Shown here: piece by piece, positions 8,552 to 17,438 of the stretch
Layout of the letters: the number at the start of each line of letters is the position of its first letter
Numbering within the stretch: position 1 is the stretch's first letter
Source: Novosphingobium sp.
GTDB lineage: Bacteria > Pseudomonadota > Alphaproteobacteria > Sphingomonadales > Sphingomonadaceae
DNA: 64,000 nt
Direction of reading: 5' to 3'
Assembly: GCF_039595395.1 (NCBI RefSeq)
Contig: NZ_JBCNLP010000001.1
Location: 2,976,001 to 3,040,000 of the forward strand
Made by a program: the position numbers and the translations under genes
Notes under the pieces: model-generated
Seen by the model: the letters and a program-made list of their open reading frames with translations, nothing else
Databases searched by the model: none
What the model was told of the DNA's origin: nothing

Positions 8552-10609
8552 TTAATGTTTCAACACCCAGGTGACCGCAGCCACAAGGCCGACCAGCATC
8601 CACAGCGCATAGCTGGTGAGGAAGCCGGACTGCACCTTGCGTGCGCCCACCGAACCCTTGGCGACCACCCAGGCCGCGCCATCCGGACCCAGCCCGTCGA
8701 TGACGGCCTTGTCGCTCTTCCAGAAGACCTTGCCGATGGCGAAGGCCGTGCGGACGAAGAGGATGTCGTAGAGTTCGTCGAAGAACCACTTGTTGTAGAC
8801 GAAGGTGTGCAGCGGCTTGATCGCCTTGACGAAGGCCGCAGGGATGCCGGGCTTCACCAGATAGCAGATGTAGGCCGTGATCGCGCCGATCAGCATCACG
8901 ATGAAAGGTGCCAGCTTGACGGTGGCCGGCAGATGCTCGGCGGCTTCGGCCAGTTCGGTGTTGAACACCAGCGCACCGCGCCAGAATTCGGGGGCTCCCT
9001 CGATGCCGGTGAAGGCATGGTGGAAGATGGCACCGGCAAAGACCGCACCGAAGCTGAGGACCGCCAGCGGGATCATCATGACCAGCGGGCTTTCATGCGG
9101 ATGATAACCGGCGGTGCCGTCATCATCGTGCTTGTGGCCGTGAGCATGGTCGTGGTGATCATGGCCGTGGGCGTGATCGTCATGGCCGTGGCCATGGGCG
9201 TCATGCACCGCATGCTGGATATGCTCCGACTGGTTCCAGCGCGGCTTGCCGAAGAAGGTGAGGAACACCAGGCGCCACGAGTAGAAGCTGGTCAGCAGAG
9301 CGGCAACGATGCCCATAATGGCCGCGAAGTGACCCAGGCCGGTGCCCTTGGCATAGGCGGCTTCGATGATCGCGTCCTTCGAGTAGAAGCCGGCGAAACC
9401 GCCGATTTCCTCAAGGCCCACGCCGGTGATGGCGAGCGTGCCCGCCGTCATCGCCGCGAAGGTCCAGGGGATCTTCTTCCACAGGCCACCATAGTAACGC
9501 ATGTCCTGCTCGTGATGCATGGCATGGATCACCGAACCGGCGCCGAGGAACAGCAGAGCCTTGAAGAAGGCGTGCGTGAAGAGGTGGAACATGGCCGGGC
9601 CGAAAGCGCCCACGCCAGCGGCGAAGAACATGTAACCGAGCTGCGAGCAGGTCGAATAGGCGATGACGCGCTTGATGTCCCACTGCGTCGTGCCGATGGT
9701 GGCCGCGAAGAAGCAGGTGCAGGCGCCCACGACAGTCACGACATGCATCGCCGTCTCGCTCTCGACGAAGAGCGGCGAGAGGCGGCACACCATGAACACG
9801 CCGGCGGTCACCATGGTGGCCGCGTGGATCAGCGCCGACACGGGGGTCGGGCCTTCCATGGCGTCGGGAAGCCAGGTGTGCAGGCCGAGCTGCGCCGACT
9901 TGCCCATCGCGCCGATGAACAGCAGCAGGCACAGAATGGTCAGCGTATCGATACGGTAGCCGAGGAAGCCGATGGTCGAACCGGCATAGTCATGCGCATG
10001 GGCCAGGATCTCGGGGATCGACACCGTCTTGAAGACGAGGAAGACGCCGAAGATGCCCATCATGAAGCCAAGGTCGCCCACGCGGTTGACCACGAAAGCC
10101 TTGATGGCGGCAGCGCCGGCCGAAGGCTTGCGGAACCAGAAGCCGATCAGCAGATACGAGGCCAGACCCACGCCTTCCCAGCCGAAGAACATCTGGACCA
10201 GATTGTTGGCCGTGACGAGCATCAGCATCGCGAAGGTGAACAGCGAGAGATAGGCGAAGAAGCGCGGCTGATCCGGCTCTTCATCCATGTAACCCCAGCT
10301 GTAGAGGTGGACCAGGCTCGACACGCTGGTGATGACCACCAGCATGACCGCGGTCAGCGTGTCGACGCGCAGTTCCCAGTTGAACTGCAGACCGCCCGAC
10401 TGAACCCAGTTCATGACCGGAGTCACCGAGGGTTCAGCATGGCCGCCCAAGAACTGGAGAAAGATCGGCCAGGACAGGAAGCAGGACAGGAACAGTCCGC
10501 CCGTCGTGATGAGTTTGGCCGGGAACTTGCCCAGCGCCTTGTTGCCAAGGCCCGCGATCGCCGCCGCCAGAAGCGGGACGAAGACGATGTAAAGGATCGA
10601 AGGATGCAC
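8552..10609 (-). CDS. nuoL: NADH-quinone oxidoreductase subunit L, with His-rich loop
   Basis: The largest antiporter-like, proton-pumping subunit of complex I (685 residues), which carries the long lateral helix at the C-terminus. Typical blocks include GWEGVGLASYLLIGFWF, LGLHTWLPDAMEGPTPVSAL, IAYSTCSQLGYMFFA and GFYSKDAIIEAAY. Odd feature: roughly residues 462-505 form a strongly His/Asp-rich hydrophilic loop (for example HGHGHDDHAHGHDHHDHAHG), which could bind divalent metal but may simply be a variable loop. The gene follows nuoK by 6 bases. Confidence 0.96.
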   Translation of the reverse strand: MHPSILYIVFVPLLAAAIAGLGNKALGKFPAKLITTGGLFLSCFLSWPIFLQFLGGHAEPSVTPVMNWVQSGGLQFNWELRVDTLTAVMLVVITSVSSLVHLYSWGYMDEEPDQPRFFAYLSLFTFAMLMLVTANNLVQMFFGWEGVGLASYLLIGFWFRKPSAGAAAIKAFVVNRVGDLGFMMGIFGVFLVFKTVSIPEILAHAHDYAGSTIGFLGYRIDTLTILCLLLFIGAMGKSAQLGLHTWLPDAMEGPTPVSALIHAATMVTAGVFMVCRLSPLFVESETAMHVVTVVGACTCFFAATIGTTQWDIKRVIAYSTCSQLGYMFFAAGVGAFGPAMFHLFTHAFFKALLFLGAGSVIHAMHHEQDMRYYGGLWKKIPWTFAAMTAGTLAITGVGLEEIGGFAGFYSKDAIIEAAYAKGTGLGHFAAIMGIVAALLTSFYSWRLVFLTFFGKPRWNQSEHIQHAVHDAHGHGHDDHAHGHDHHDHAHGHKHDDDGTAGYHPHESPLVMMIPLAVLSFGAVFAGAIFHHAFTGIEGAPEFWRGALVFNTELAEAAEHLPATVKLAPFIVMLIGAITAYICYLVKPGIPAAFVKAIKPLHTFVYNKWFFDELYDILFVRTAFAIGKVFWKSDKAVIDGLGPDGAAWVVAKGSVGARKVQSGFLTSYALWMLVGLVAAVTWVLKH

Positions 10610-10615
10610 GAAGAT

Positions 10616-10921
10616 TTACCCCTTCATCCGGTTGACGTCGTCCACGGCGATGGTGCCGCGGCCACGGAAGTAGATCACGAGGATCGCAAGACCGATCGCC
10701 GCCTCGCCCGCCGCAACGGTGAGCACGAACATCGCGAAGATCTGGCCCACGAGGTCGTGGAGGAAGGCGCTGAAGGCCACCAGATTGATGTTCACCGACA
10801 GAAGGATCAGTTCGATCGCCATCAGAATGATGATGATGTTCTTGCGGTTGAGGAAGATCCCCAGCACGCCCAGCACGAAAAGCACCGAGCTGACGAAGAC
10901 GTAATGTCCGATCGTAATCAC
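10616..10921 (-). CDS. nuoK: NADH-quinone oxidoreductase subunit K (GTG start)
   Basis: Small three-helix membrane subunit of complex I, 101 residues, matching the family length exactly. The sequence begins (M)ITIGHYVFVSSVLFVLG and contains the conserved helix MAIELILLSVNINLVAF, whose glutamate lies in the central proton path. The start is GTG at 10919-10921, 6-7 bases after AAGGAG. An upstream in-frame extension would add 38 residues that do not resemble the family and lie inside nuoJ. The gap to nuoJ is 10 bases. Confidence 0.95.
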   Translation of the reverse strand: MITIGHYVFVSSVLFVLGVLGIFLNRKNIIIILMAIELILLSVNINLVAFSAFLHDLVGQIFAMFVLTVAAGEAAIGLAILVIYFRGRGTIAVDDVNRMKG

Positions 10922-10931
10922 AGTCGTCTCC

Positions 10932-11549
10932 TTACAGCTCAACGCCCTGCCCGCTGACGGGCTTGAGGTTGACAGTCGCGTCCTCGGGACGGCGGGCGAC
11001 CTGCTTCGAGATGTTCTGGGTGCGCACGTCACCACGCTTGCGGTGAGTGAGCACGATCGCGCCGATCATGGAGACCAGCAGGATCACACCCGCAGCTTCG
11101 AACAGGAAGATGTAGCGCGAATAAAGCAGCGCGCCGATGGCGGCGGTGTTCGACAGACCGGCCGGGGTTGCCCCCTGCCCGTTGGCCACGCCCAGCACCA
11201 GAGCGCCGGACTTGACCGCGCCCGTGCCGATCAGGAGCTCGGCGACCAGCGCCAGAGCGATCAGCAGGCCGAGCGGCGCATTCTGCACGAAACCGGCCCG
11301 CAGCGTGGCGAAGTCGATGTCGAGCATCATGACCACGAAGAGGAACAGCACCGCGACGGCGCCCACGTAAACGATGACCAGCAGCATGGCGATGAATTCA
11401 GCGCCGACCAGAACCATCAGGCCCGCGGCGTTGAAGAAAGCCAGGATCAGCCACAGCACCGAATGGACCGGGTTGCGGGCCAGGATCGTCGCGAGACCCG
11501 AGACGATCACCAGCGTGGCAAACAGATAAAAAGCAAGAAGTTGGATCAT
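10932..11549 (-). CDS. nuoJ: NADH-quinone oxidoreductase subunit J
   Basis: Membrane subunit of complex I, 205 residues with five predicted transmembrane segments and a polar C-terminal tail. Family signatures are LVIVSGLATILARNPVHSVL at the start and IVYVGAVAVLFLFVVMML in helix 3, the flexible pi-bulge helix region. It lies 11 bases after nuoI and 10 bases before nuoK. Confidence 0.95.
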   Translation of the reverse strand: MIQLLAFYLFATLVIVSGLATILARNPVHSVLWLILAFFNAAGLMVLVGAEFIAMLLVIVYVGAVAVLFLFVVMMLDIDFATLRAGFVQNAPLGLLIALALVAELLIGTGAVKSGALVLGVANGQGATPAGLSNTAAIGALLYSRYIFLFEAAGVILLVSMIGAIVLTHRKRGDVRTQNISKQVARRPEDATVNLKPVSGQGVEL

Positions 11550-11560
11550 GGCGCGGCCCC

Positions 11561-12046
11561 TTAACGATAGGGCGCATCGGCTTCAAGGTTCGCGGCAATC
11601 GCCCGCTCCCACTTGTCGCCGTTGGCCAGAAGTTTCGCCTTGTCATAGAGCAGTTCTTCGCGCGATTCCGTCGCATATTCGAAGTTCGGCCCCTCGACCA
11701 CGGCATCGACCGGGCAGGCTTCCTGGCAGAAGCCGCAGAAGATGCACTTGGTCATGTCGATGTCATAGCGCGTGGTGCGGCGGCTGCCGTCATCGCGCGG
11801 CTGCGATTCGATGGTGATCGCCTGAGCGGGGCACACGGCCTCGCACAGCTTGCACGCGATGCAGCGCTCTTCCCCGTTGGGATAGCGGCGCAGCGCATGC
11901 TCACCACGGAAGCGCGGCGAAAGCGGGTTCTTCTCGAAAGGATAGTTGATGGTCGCCTTGGGCTTGAAGAAATACTTCAAGGTCAAGGTGTGAGCCTTCA
12001 CGAACTCCCAGAGCGTGAAGCTCTTGACGAGCTGAGCGACTGTCAT
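11561..12046 (-). CDS. nuoI: NADH-quinone oxidoreductase subunit I (2x[4Fe-4S])
   Basis: Peripheral-arm subunit of complex I that carries clusters N6a and N6b and passes electrons to NuoB. At 161 residues it has two ferredoxin-type motifs: CIACKLCEAVCP and CIFCGFCQEACP. The N-terminal amphipathic part docks it on the membrane arm. The ATG overlaps the nuoH stop by 4 bases (ATGA), so the two are translationally coupled. Confidence 0.96.
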   Translation of the reverse strand: MTVAQLVKSFTLWEFVKAHTLTLKYFFKPKATINYPFEKNPLSPRFRGEHALRRYPNGEERCIACKLCEAVCPAQAITIESQPRDDGSRRTTRYDIDMTKCIFCGFCQEACPVDAVVEGPNFEYATESREELLYDKAKLLANGDKWERAIAANLEADAPYR

Positions 12047-13110
12047 GCGAAGTGTCCCGTTGCCATCAGCCAGCCGCTGACGAGGAAGACGAAGAGAAGC
12101 GAAACCGGCAGGAAGACCTTCCAGCCCAGGCGCATCAGCTGGTCATAGCGATAGCGCGGGACGGTGGCCTTGACCCAGCTGAACACGAAGAAGCCGAAAG
12201 CGATCTTGAGCAGCAGCCAGATGATGCCGGGCACGGCGTAAAGGAACGGCAGGTTCAGCGGCGGCAGGTAACCACCCCAGAACAGCGTGGCGTTGAGCGC
12301 GCACATCAGCAGCACGTTGCCATACTCGCCGAGCCAGAACAGCGCGAAGGCCATCGAGGAATATTCGGTCTGATAACCGGCGACGAGTTCCGATTCCGCT
12401 TCCGCGAGATCGAACGGCGCGCGCTGCGTTTCGGCCATGCCCGAGATCAGGAACATCACCCACATCGGGAAGAGCAGGATGTTGCAGGCGTAAGCGTTCA
12501 CCAGACCGAACAGGCCGTGGCCGCGCTGGCCCTCGACGATGTCCTGCATGTTGAAACTGCCGGCATAGAGCACCACGCAGATCAGGATAAAGCCGATGGA
12601 GACTTCGTAGCTGATCATCTGGGCCGAAGCGCGCATCGCCGAAAAGAAGGGATACTTCGAGTTCGACGCCCAACCGGCCATGATCGTGCCGTAAACACCC
12701 AGCGAGGAAATCGCGAGAATATACAGCAGGCCGACATTGATGTTGGCCAGAATGGCGTTGGAATTGAAGGGGATAACCGCCCAGGCCAGCAGCGCCACCG
12801 TGAAGGTGACAATCGGGCCGATCAGGAACAGGCCCTTGTTGGCCGCCGAGGGAATGATGGTTTCCTGCAGGAACACCTTCAGACCGTCCGCGAAGGACTG
12901 CAGCAGGCCGAGCGGGCCGACCACGTTGGGACCACGGCGCAGCGCCATGGCGGCCCAGATCTTGCGGTCGACGTAAATCACCATGGCGACCGAAAGCATC
13001 ACCGGCAGACAAATGGCCAGAATGCAGACGACGGTGGCAATCAGGAAGGCCAGATCATGGCCCATCCCCCAGCTTTCGAAAAGCTGGGTCGGGGGTCGGA
13101 AAAAGCTCAT
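12043..13110 (-). CDS. nuoH: NADH-quinone oxidoreductase subunit H
   Basis: Multi-helix membrane subunit that forms the quinone-binding cavity with NuoB and NuoD. 355 residues from MSFFRPPTQLFESW. Conserved stretches are YVDRKIWAAMALRRGPNVVG and DLAEAESELVAGYQTEYSSM, the charged loop near the quinone tunnel. I chose the ATG at 13108-13110, which overlaps the nuoG stop by 4 bases; a longer in-frame extension with 16 extra residues does not resemble the family. Confidence 0.95.
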   Translation of the reverse strand: MSFFRPPTQLFESWGMGHDLAFLIATVVCILAICLPVMLSVAMVIYVDRKIWAAMALRRGPNVVGPLGLLQSFADGLKVFLQETIIPSAANKGLFLIGPIVTFTVALLAWAVIPFNSNAILANINVGLLYILAISSLGVYGTIMAGWASNSKYPFFSAMRASAQMISYEVSIGFILICVVLYAGSFNMQDIVEGQRGHGLFGLVNAYACNILLFPMWVMFLISGMAETQRAPFDLAEAESELVAGYQTEYSSMAFALFWLGEYGNVLLMCALNATLFWGGYLPPLNLPFLYAVPGIIWLLLKIAFGFFVFSWVKATVPRYRYDQLMRLGWKVFLPVSLLFVFLVSGWLMATGHFA

Positions 13111-15121
13111 TCTGCGGCCTCCGCCTGGATCTCGCCGTGCAGCAGCTCGGCCGAGCAACGCTGAAGCGTCTCGCTGGCCCGCGCGATCGGGTTGGTCAGA
13201 TAGAAATCGGCGATCGGATAGGCGATCTCACCGGCAGCTTCGCCGCCACCGGCGGGCAGAGCGCCGTAATCGACCAGACCTTCTTCACCGAAAGCAGCGT
13301 ATTCAGCCACAAGGTTGCCGCGCAGCTCGGCAAAGCTGTCGAAACCGACATTCACGTCGAAAGCGTCCGCCAGAGCGCGCAGGATCGTCCAATCCTCGCG
13401 GGCCTGACCCGGAGCGAAGACGGCGCGCTCGCCATACTGCACCCGGCCCTCGGTGTTGACATAGGTGCCGTCCTTCTCGGTGAAGGCGGCGCCGGGCAGG
13501 ATGATGTCGGCGCCATGGGCACCCTTGTCGCCGTGATGGCCGATGTAGACGACCATGCTGTTGGCAAACTTGCTGTAGTCCACCTCATCGGCGCCCAGCG
13601 AGAAGACCAGCTTCGGCGCGGCGGCGACCAGATCGGCGATACCGCCCTTCTGAGCGTAACCCAGCATCAGCGAGGCCATGCGGCTGGCGGCCATGTGCAG
13701 AACGTTGAAACCGTTCCACACCGTGCCGTCTTCCAGCGTGCGCACCAGATTGAGCTGGCTGCTGATCGCCAGAGCCGAACCCAGCGCGTTCTTGGCCAGA
13801 GCCGCGCCGCCCAGGATCACAGCCGGACGCTTGGCAGCGCTCAGCGCGTCCCACACATGGGCGGGCAGCTTGTTCAGGATCGCGGCATCGGTGCCCAGGA
13901 ATTCGGCCGGATAGGTCGTTTCCCATGCCGGGCCGATGATGAAGACCTTCGCGCCCTTCTTGACCGCCTTGCGCAGGCGGACGTTGAGCAGCGGGGCTTC
14001 GTTGCGGATCTGGCTGCCGACGATCAGGATCGCGTCAGCGCTCTCGATGCCGGTGAAGGTGGTGTTGAAGTTCACCGCCGCCAGATTGGACACGTCATAG
14101 GCCAGGCCCGTCTGACGGCCTTCCAGCAGATGCGAACCCAGCGCGTTCACCAGCTTCTTGGCGGCAAACATGGTCTCGGCATCGAGCAGATCACCGGCAA
14201 TCGCGGCCACCGAAGGCCCGGATTGATGCTGGCAACCGCGTGCAGCGCCTCTTCCCAGGTCGCGGCGGTCAGCTTGCCGTCGCGGCGGATCCAGGGGCGA
14301 TCGAGGCGGCGCTTGGTCAGGCCTTCGACCTGATAGCGGCCCTTGTCGCTCAGCCATTCCTCGTTCACGTCGTCATTGTTGCGCGGCAGAACGCGCAGCA
14401 CTTCGCGACCGCGCGCATCGATGCGGATGTTGGCGCCGGTGGCGTCCGACACGTCGATGCCCAGCGTCTTCTTCAGCTCCCAGGGACGGGCTTCAAACGC
14501 GTAAGGACGCGAGGTCAGCGCGCCGACCGGGCACAGATCGATGACATTGGCCGACAGCTCATGCGTCGCGGCCTTTTCCAGATAGGTCGTGATCTGCATG
14601 TTCTCGCCGCGATAGAGCGCGCCGATCTCATCCACACCCGCGATTTCCTCACTGAAACGGACGCAGCGCGTGCACTGGATGCAGCGCGTCATCACCGTCT
14701 TGATCAGCGGGCCCATATACTTCTCGGTCACCGCGCGCTTGTGCTCGTGGTAACGCGAGGAACCGCGACCGTAGGCCACGCTCTGGTCCTGAAGATCGCA
14801 TTCGCCGCCCTGATCGCAGATCGGGCAGTCGAGCGGGTGGTTGATGAGGAGGAACTCCATCACCCCTTCACGCGCCTTCTTGACCATCTCGCTGTCGGTG
14901 CGGATCACCTGACCCTCGGCAGCGGGCAGCGCGCAGGAGGCCTGCGGCTTGGGCGGTCCGGGCTTCACCTCGACCAGGCACATGCGGCAGTTGCCGGCGA
15001 TGCTCAGGCGCTCGTGATAGCAGAAGCGGGGGATTTCCTTGCCGGCCAGCTCGCAGGCCTGCAGGACGGTGGCGCCTGCGGGAACTTCGAGTTCGACGCC
15101 GTCGACTGTGACCTTAGGCAT
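13107..15121 (-). CDS. nuoG: NADH-quinone oxidoreductase subunit G, frameshifted as read
   Basis: Large iron-sulfur subunit of the complex I peripheral arm. The N-terminal part (MPKVTVDGVELEVPAG...) carries the [2Fe-2S] ligands CYHERLSIAGNCRMC, then CPICDQGGEC and CIQCTRC for [4Fe-4S] clusters. The C-terminal part is the molybdopterin-oxidoreductase-like domain (DAILIVGSQIRNEAPLLNVR). The two parts lie in different frames. The first runs through ...HAVASINPG, then leaves the family; the second picks up at PSVAAIAGDLLDAE. The switch falls at about 14214-14219, where one base (a C in GGGCC on the coding strand) appears to be missing. Restoring it would give about 671 residues, the normal length. 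Because the rest of the operon is intact, a sequencing error or a very recent mutation is more likely than decay. Confidence 0.9.
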
Positions 15122-16416
15122 TACTCGGCTGCCTCCTGAAGCGCACCGCTCTTGGCGGCGATGCGGCGTTCCATCTCGGGGCGGAAGTGCTTGATCAGGC
15201 CCTGGATCGGCCATGCGGCCGCGTCACCCAGAGCGCAGATGGTGTGGCCCTCGACCTGCTTGGTCACGTTGAACAGCATGTCGATTTCCTCGACCGCCGC
15301 GTCACCGGTACGCATGCGTTCCATCACGCGCCACATCCAGCCCGTGCCTTCGCGGCAGGGGGTGCACTGGCCGCAGCTCTCATGCTTGTAGAAGTAGCTG
15401 ATGCGGCTGATGGCGCGCACGATGTCGGTGGACTTGTCCATCACGATGATCGCGGCGGTGCCCAGACCCGAACCCACGGCCTTGAGGCCATCGAAGTCCA
15501 TCGGGCAATCCATGATCTCGGCGGCAGGCACCAGCGGCACCGAGGACCCGCCGGGGATCACCGCCAGCAGATTGTCCCAACCGCCGCGAATGCCGCCGCA
15601 GTGCTTTTCGATCAGCTCGCGGAAGGAGATGCTCATCTCTTCCTCGACCACGCAGGGCTTGTCGACATGCCCGCTGATCTGGAAAAGCTTGGTGCCCTTG
15701 TTGTTCTCGCGACCAAACGAGGCGAACCAGCCGGCGCCACGGCGCAGGATGGTCGGCGCCACGGCGATCGACTCAACGTTGTTCACCGTGGTCGGGCAGC
15801 CATAGAGGCCGGCGCCTGCCGGGAACGGGGGCTTGAGACGGGGCTGGCCCTTCTTGCCCTCAAGGCTCTCGATCATCGCGGTTTCTTCGCCGCAGATGTA
15901 GGCGCCCGCGCCGCGGTGGACGAAGACGTCGTAATCGTAACCCGAACCGCAGGCATTCTTGCCGATCAGGCCCGCGTCATAGGCCTCGGCCACGGCGGCG
16001 AACATGGTTTCGGCCTCGCGGATGTATTCGCCGCGAATGTAGATGTAGGCCGCGCGGGCCCCCATCGCGAAACCGGCGACCAGCGCGCCCTCGATCAGCT
16101 TGTGCGGATCGTGGCGCAGGATCTCGCGGTCCTTGCACGAGCCGGGCTCGGATTCGTCGGCGTTGATGACCAGGAAGCTGGGACGACCGTCGCGGCTTTC
16201 CTTGGGCATGAAGGACCACTTCATGCCGGTGGGGAAGCCGGCGCCGCCACGCCCGCGCAGCCCGGAATCCTTCATCTCCTGGATGATGCCGTCACGGCCC
16301 TTTTCCAGCAGCGCCTTGGTGTTGTCCCAGTCGCCACGCTTGCGGGCCGCGTCCAGGTTCCACGGCTGATAGCCGTAGAGGTTGGTGAAAATGCGATCCT
16401 TGTCCTGAAGGGCCAT
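15121..16416 (-). CDS. nuoF: NADH-quinone oxidoreductase subunit F (NADH/FMN-binding)
   Basis: Entry subunit of complex I: binds NADH and FMN and holds cluster N3. 431 residues. The nucleotide loop is GRGGAGFPTGMKW, followed by ESEPGSCKDREIL; the cluster N3 ligands are CGQCTPCREG and the distant Cys in HTICALGDA. Its stop overlaps the nuoG ATG by one base (TAATG), and it begins 3 bases after nuoE. Confidence 0.97.
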   Translation of the reverse strand: MALQDKDRIFTNLYGYQPWNLDAARKRGDWDNTKALLEKGRDGIIQEMKDSGLRGRGGAGFPTGMKWSFMPKESRDGRPSFLVINADESEPGSCKDREILRHDPHKLIEGALVAGFAMGARAAYIYIRGEYIREAETMFAAVAEAYDAGLIGKNACGSGYDYDVFVHRGAGAYICGEETAMIESLEGKKGQPRLKPPFPAGAGLYGCPTTVNNVESIAVAPTILRRGAGWFASFGRENNKGTKLFQISGHVDKPCVVEEEMSISFRELIEKHCGGIRGGWDNLLAVIPGGSSVPLVPAAEIMDCPMDFDGLKAVGSGLGTAAIIVMDKSTDIVRAISRISYFYKHESCGQCTPCREGTGWMWRVMERMRTGDAAVEEIDMLFNVTKQVEGHTICALGDAAAWPIQGLIKHFRPEMERRIAAKSGALQEAAE

Positions 16417-16419
16417 GAC

Positions 16420-17088
16420 TTACCACTCCCCTCGATAATCGTGGTTGTCGCCAACCATCGCATGCAGGTTCGACAGCGCATTGGCGGGCTCGACCGTGTG
16501 GCGGCCCGGCTCCTGCGTGCCGGCCTTGGGCGTTTCGCCACGGGCCAGCGCGTCGAGGATCTTGTCGAGACGCTCGGTCGTCAGATCCTCGTAATTGTCG
16601 TCGTTGATCTGCACCATCGGCGCCGACGAGCAATTGCCCATGCATTCCACCTCGGTGAAGCTCCAGAGACCATCGTCGCTGATGTGCCCGGCCTTCATGC
16701 CACGCTTGTGACAGGCGGAGATCAGATCGTCCGAACCGCGCAGCATGCAGGGCGTCGTACCGCAGACCTGCACGTGATAGCGGCCCACGGGGACCAGATT
16801 GTACATGGTGTAGAAGGTGGCGACCTCGACCACGCGGATGATCGGCATGTCGAGATAGCTCGCGACATACTCCATCACCGGGATCGGCAGCCAGCCCTGG
16901 GTGTTGGTCTCGGCGCCGACCTGGCGCTGGGCCAGATCGAGCAGCGGCATCACCGCCGAGCGCTGGCGCCCTTCGGGATAGCGCGCGACAACGACCTTGG
17001 CCTGGGCCGCATTGGCCTCGGTCCAGGCGAAATTCCCCCAGCGCGCGCGCAGCTCGGGGGTATCGGGTTCAAGATGACGATCAGCCAT
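16420..17088 (-). CDS. nuoE: NADH-quinone oxidoreductase subunit E
   Basis: 24-kDa-type subunit of complex I with the [2Fe-2S] cluster N1a. 222 residues from MADRHLEPDTPELRARWGNF. The thioredoxin-like domain has cluster ligands in VCGTTPCMLRG and CMGNCSSAP. The ATG at 17086-17088 overlaps the stop of the NTF2-like gene by one base (TAATG). A longer in-frame extension would run through that neighbour and is rejected. Confidence 0.95.
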   Translation of the reverse strand: MADRHLEPDTPELRARWGNFAWTEANAAQAKVVVARYPEGRQRSAVMPLLDLAQRQVGAETNTQGWLPIPVMEYVASYLDMPIIRVVEVATFYTMYNLVPVGRYHVQVCGTTPCMLRGSDDLISACHKRGMKAGHISDDGLWSFTEVECMGNCSSAPMVQINDDNYEDLTTERLDKILDALARGETPKAGTQEPGRHTVEPANALSNLHAMVGDNHDYRGEW

Positions 17089-17438
17089 TAGCGGATGAAC
17101 TCCACGCGAGAGCACTTGTCGCCCTCGAACGAATAGACGGCGATGACCTCGAAAGGCTCGACCAGCGGCGAACCGTCGCTGGCGGGCCCACGCGTCACAT
17201 ATTCGCGCATCAGGACATAATTGCCGATGTCCTGCTTGTGGCGGACTTCGGCGCGGTTTTCCGGCCATTTCACGAAAGCGGCGGCCAGACCCGTGCGGGT
17301 CCCTTCCTTGCCTTCGCGAACCACATCGCCGCGATAGCCAGCCTCGCTGGCATCATCGGTCATGTAGCTGACATAGAGGTCGGCATCCTGCGCGTTATAC
17401 GCGGCCAGCATCGCCTCGGCGGTTGCCAGGTTGCTCAA
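17088..17438 (-). CDS. NTF2/SnoaL-like protein inside the nuo operon (TTG start)
   Basis: A 116-residue protein with the cone-shaped NTF2-like fold pattern: an N-terminal helix pair (AEAMLAAYNAQDADLYVSYM), then beta-rich sequence ending AVYSFEGDKCSRVEFIR. Relatives are small isomerases, hydratases or binding proteins; the ligand cannot be read from the sequence. I choose TTG at 17436-17438, which overlaps the nuoD stop as TTGA and lies 8 bases after GGGGAG. An upstream in-frame GTG (17447) sits almost on that Shine-Dalgarno site. Its coupling to both nuoD and nuoE shows it is a stable part of the operon, so an accessory or assembly role for complex I is possible but unproven. Confidence 0.75.
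   Translation of the reverse strand: MSNLATAEAMLAAYNAQDADLYVSYMTDDASEAGYRGDVVREGKEGTRTGLAAAFVKWPENRAEVRHKQDIGNYVLMREYVTRGPASDGSPLVEPFEVIAVYSFEGDKCSRVEFIR

Noticed and set aside
8528..10957. 809-codon open frame opposite nuoL and nuoK
   Set aside because: Shadow of the nuo genes; His/Asp/Glu-rich nonsense.
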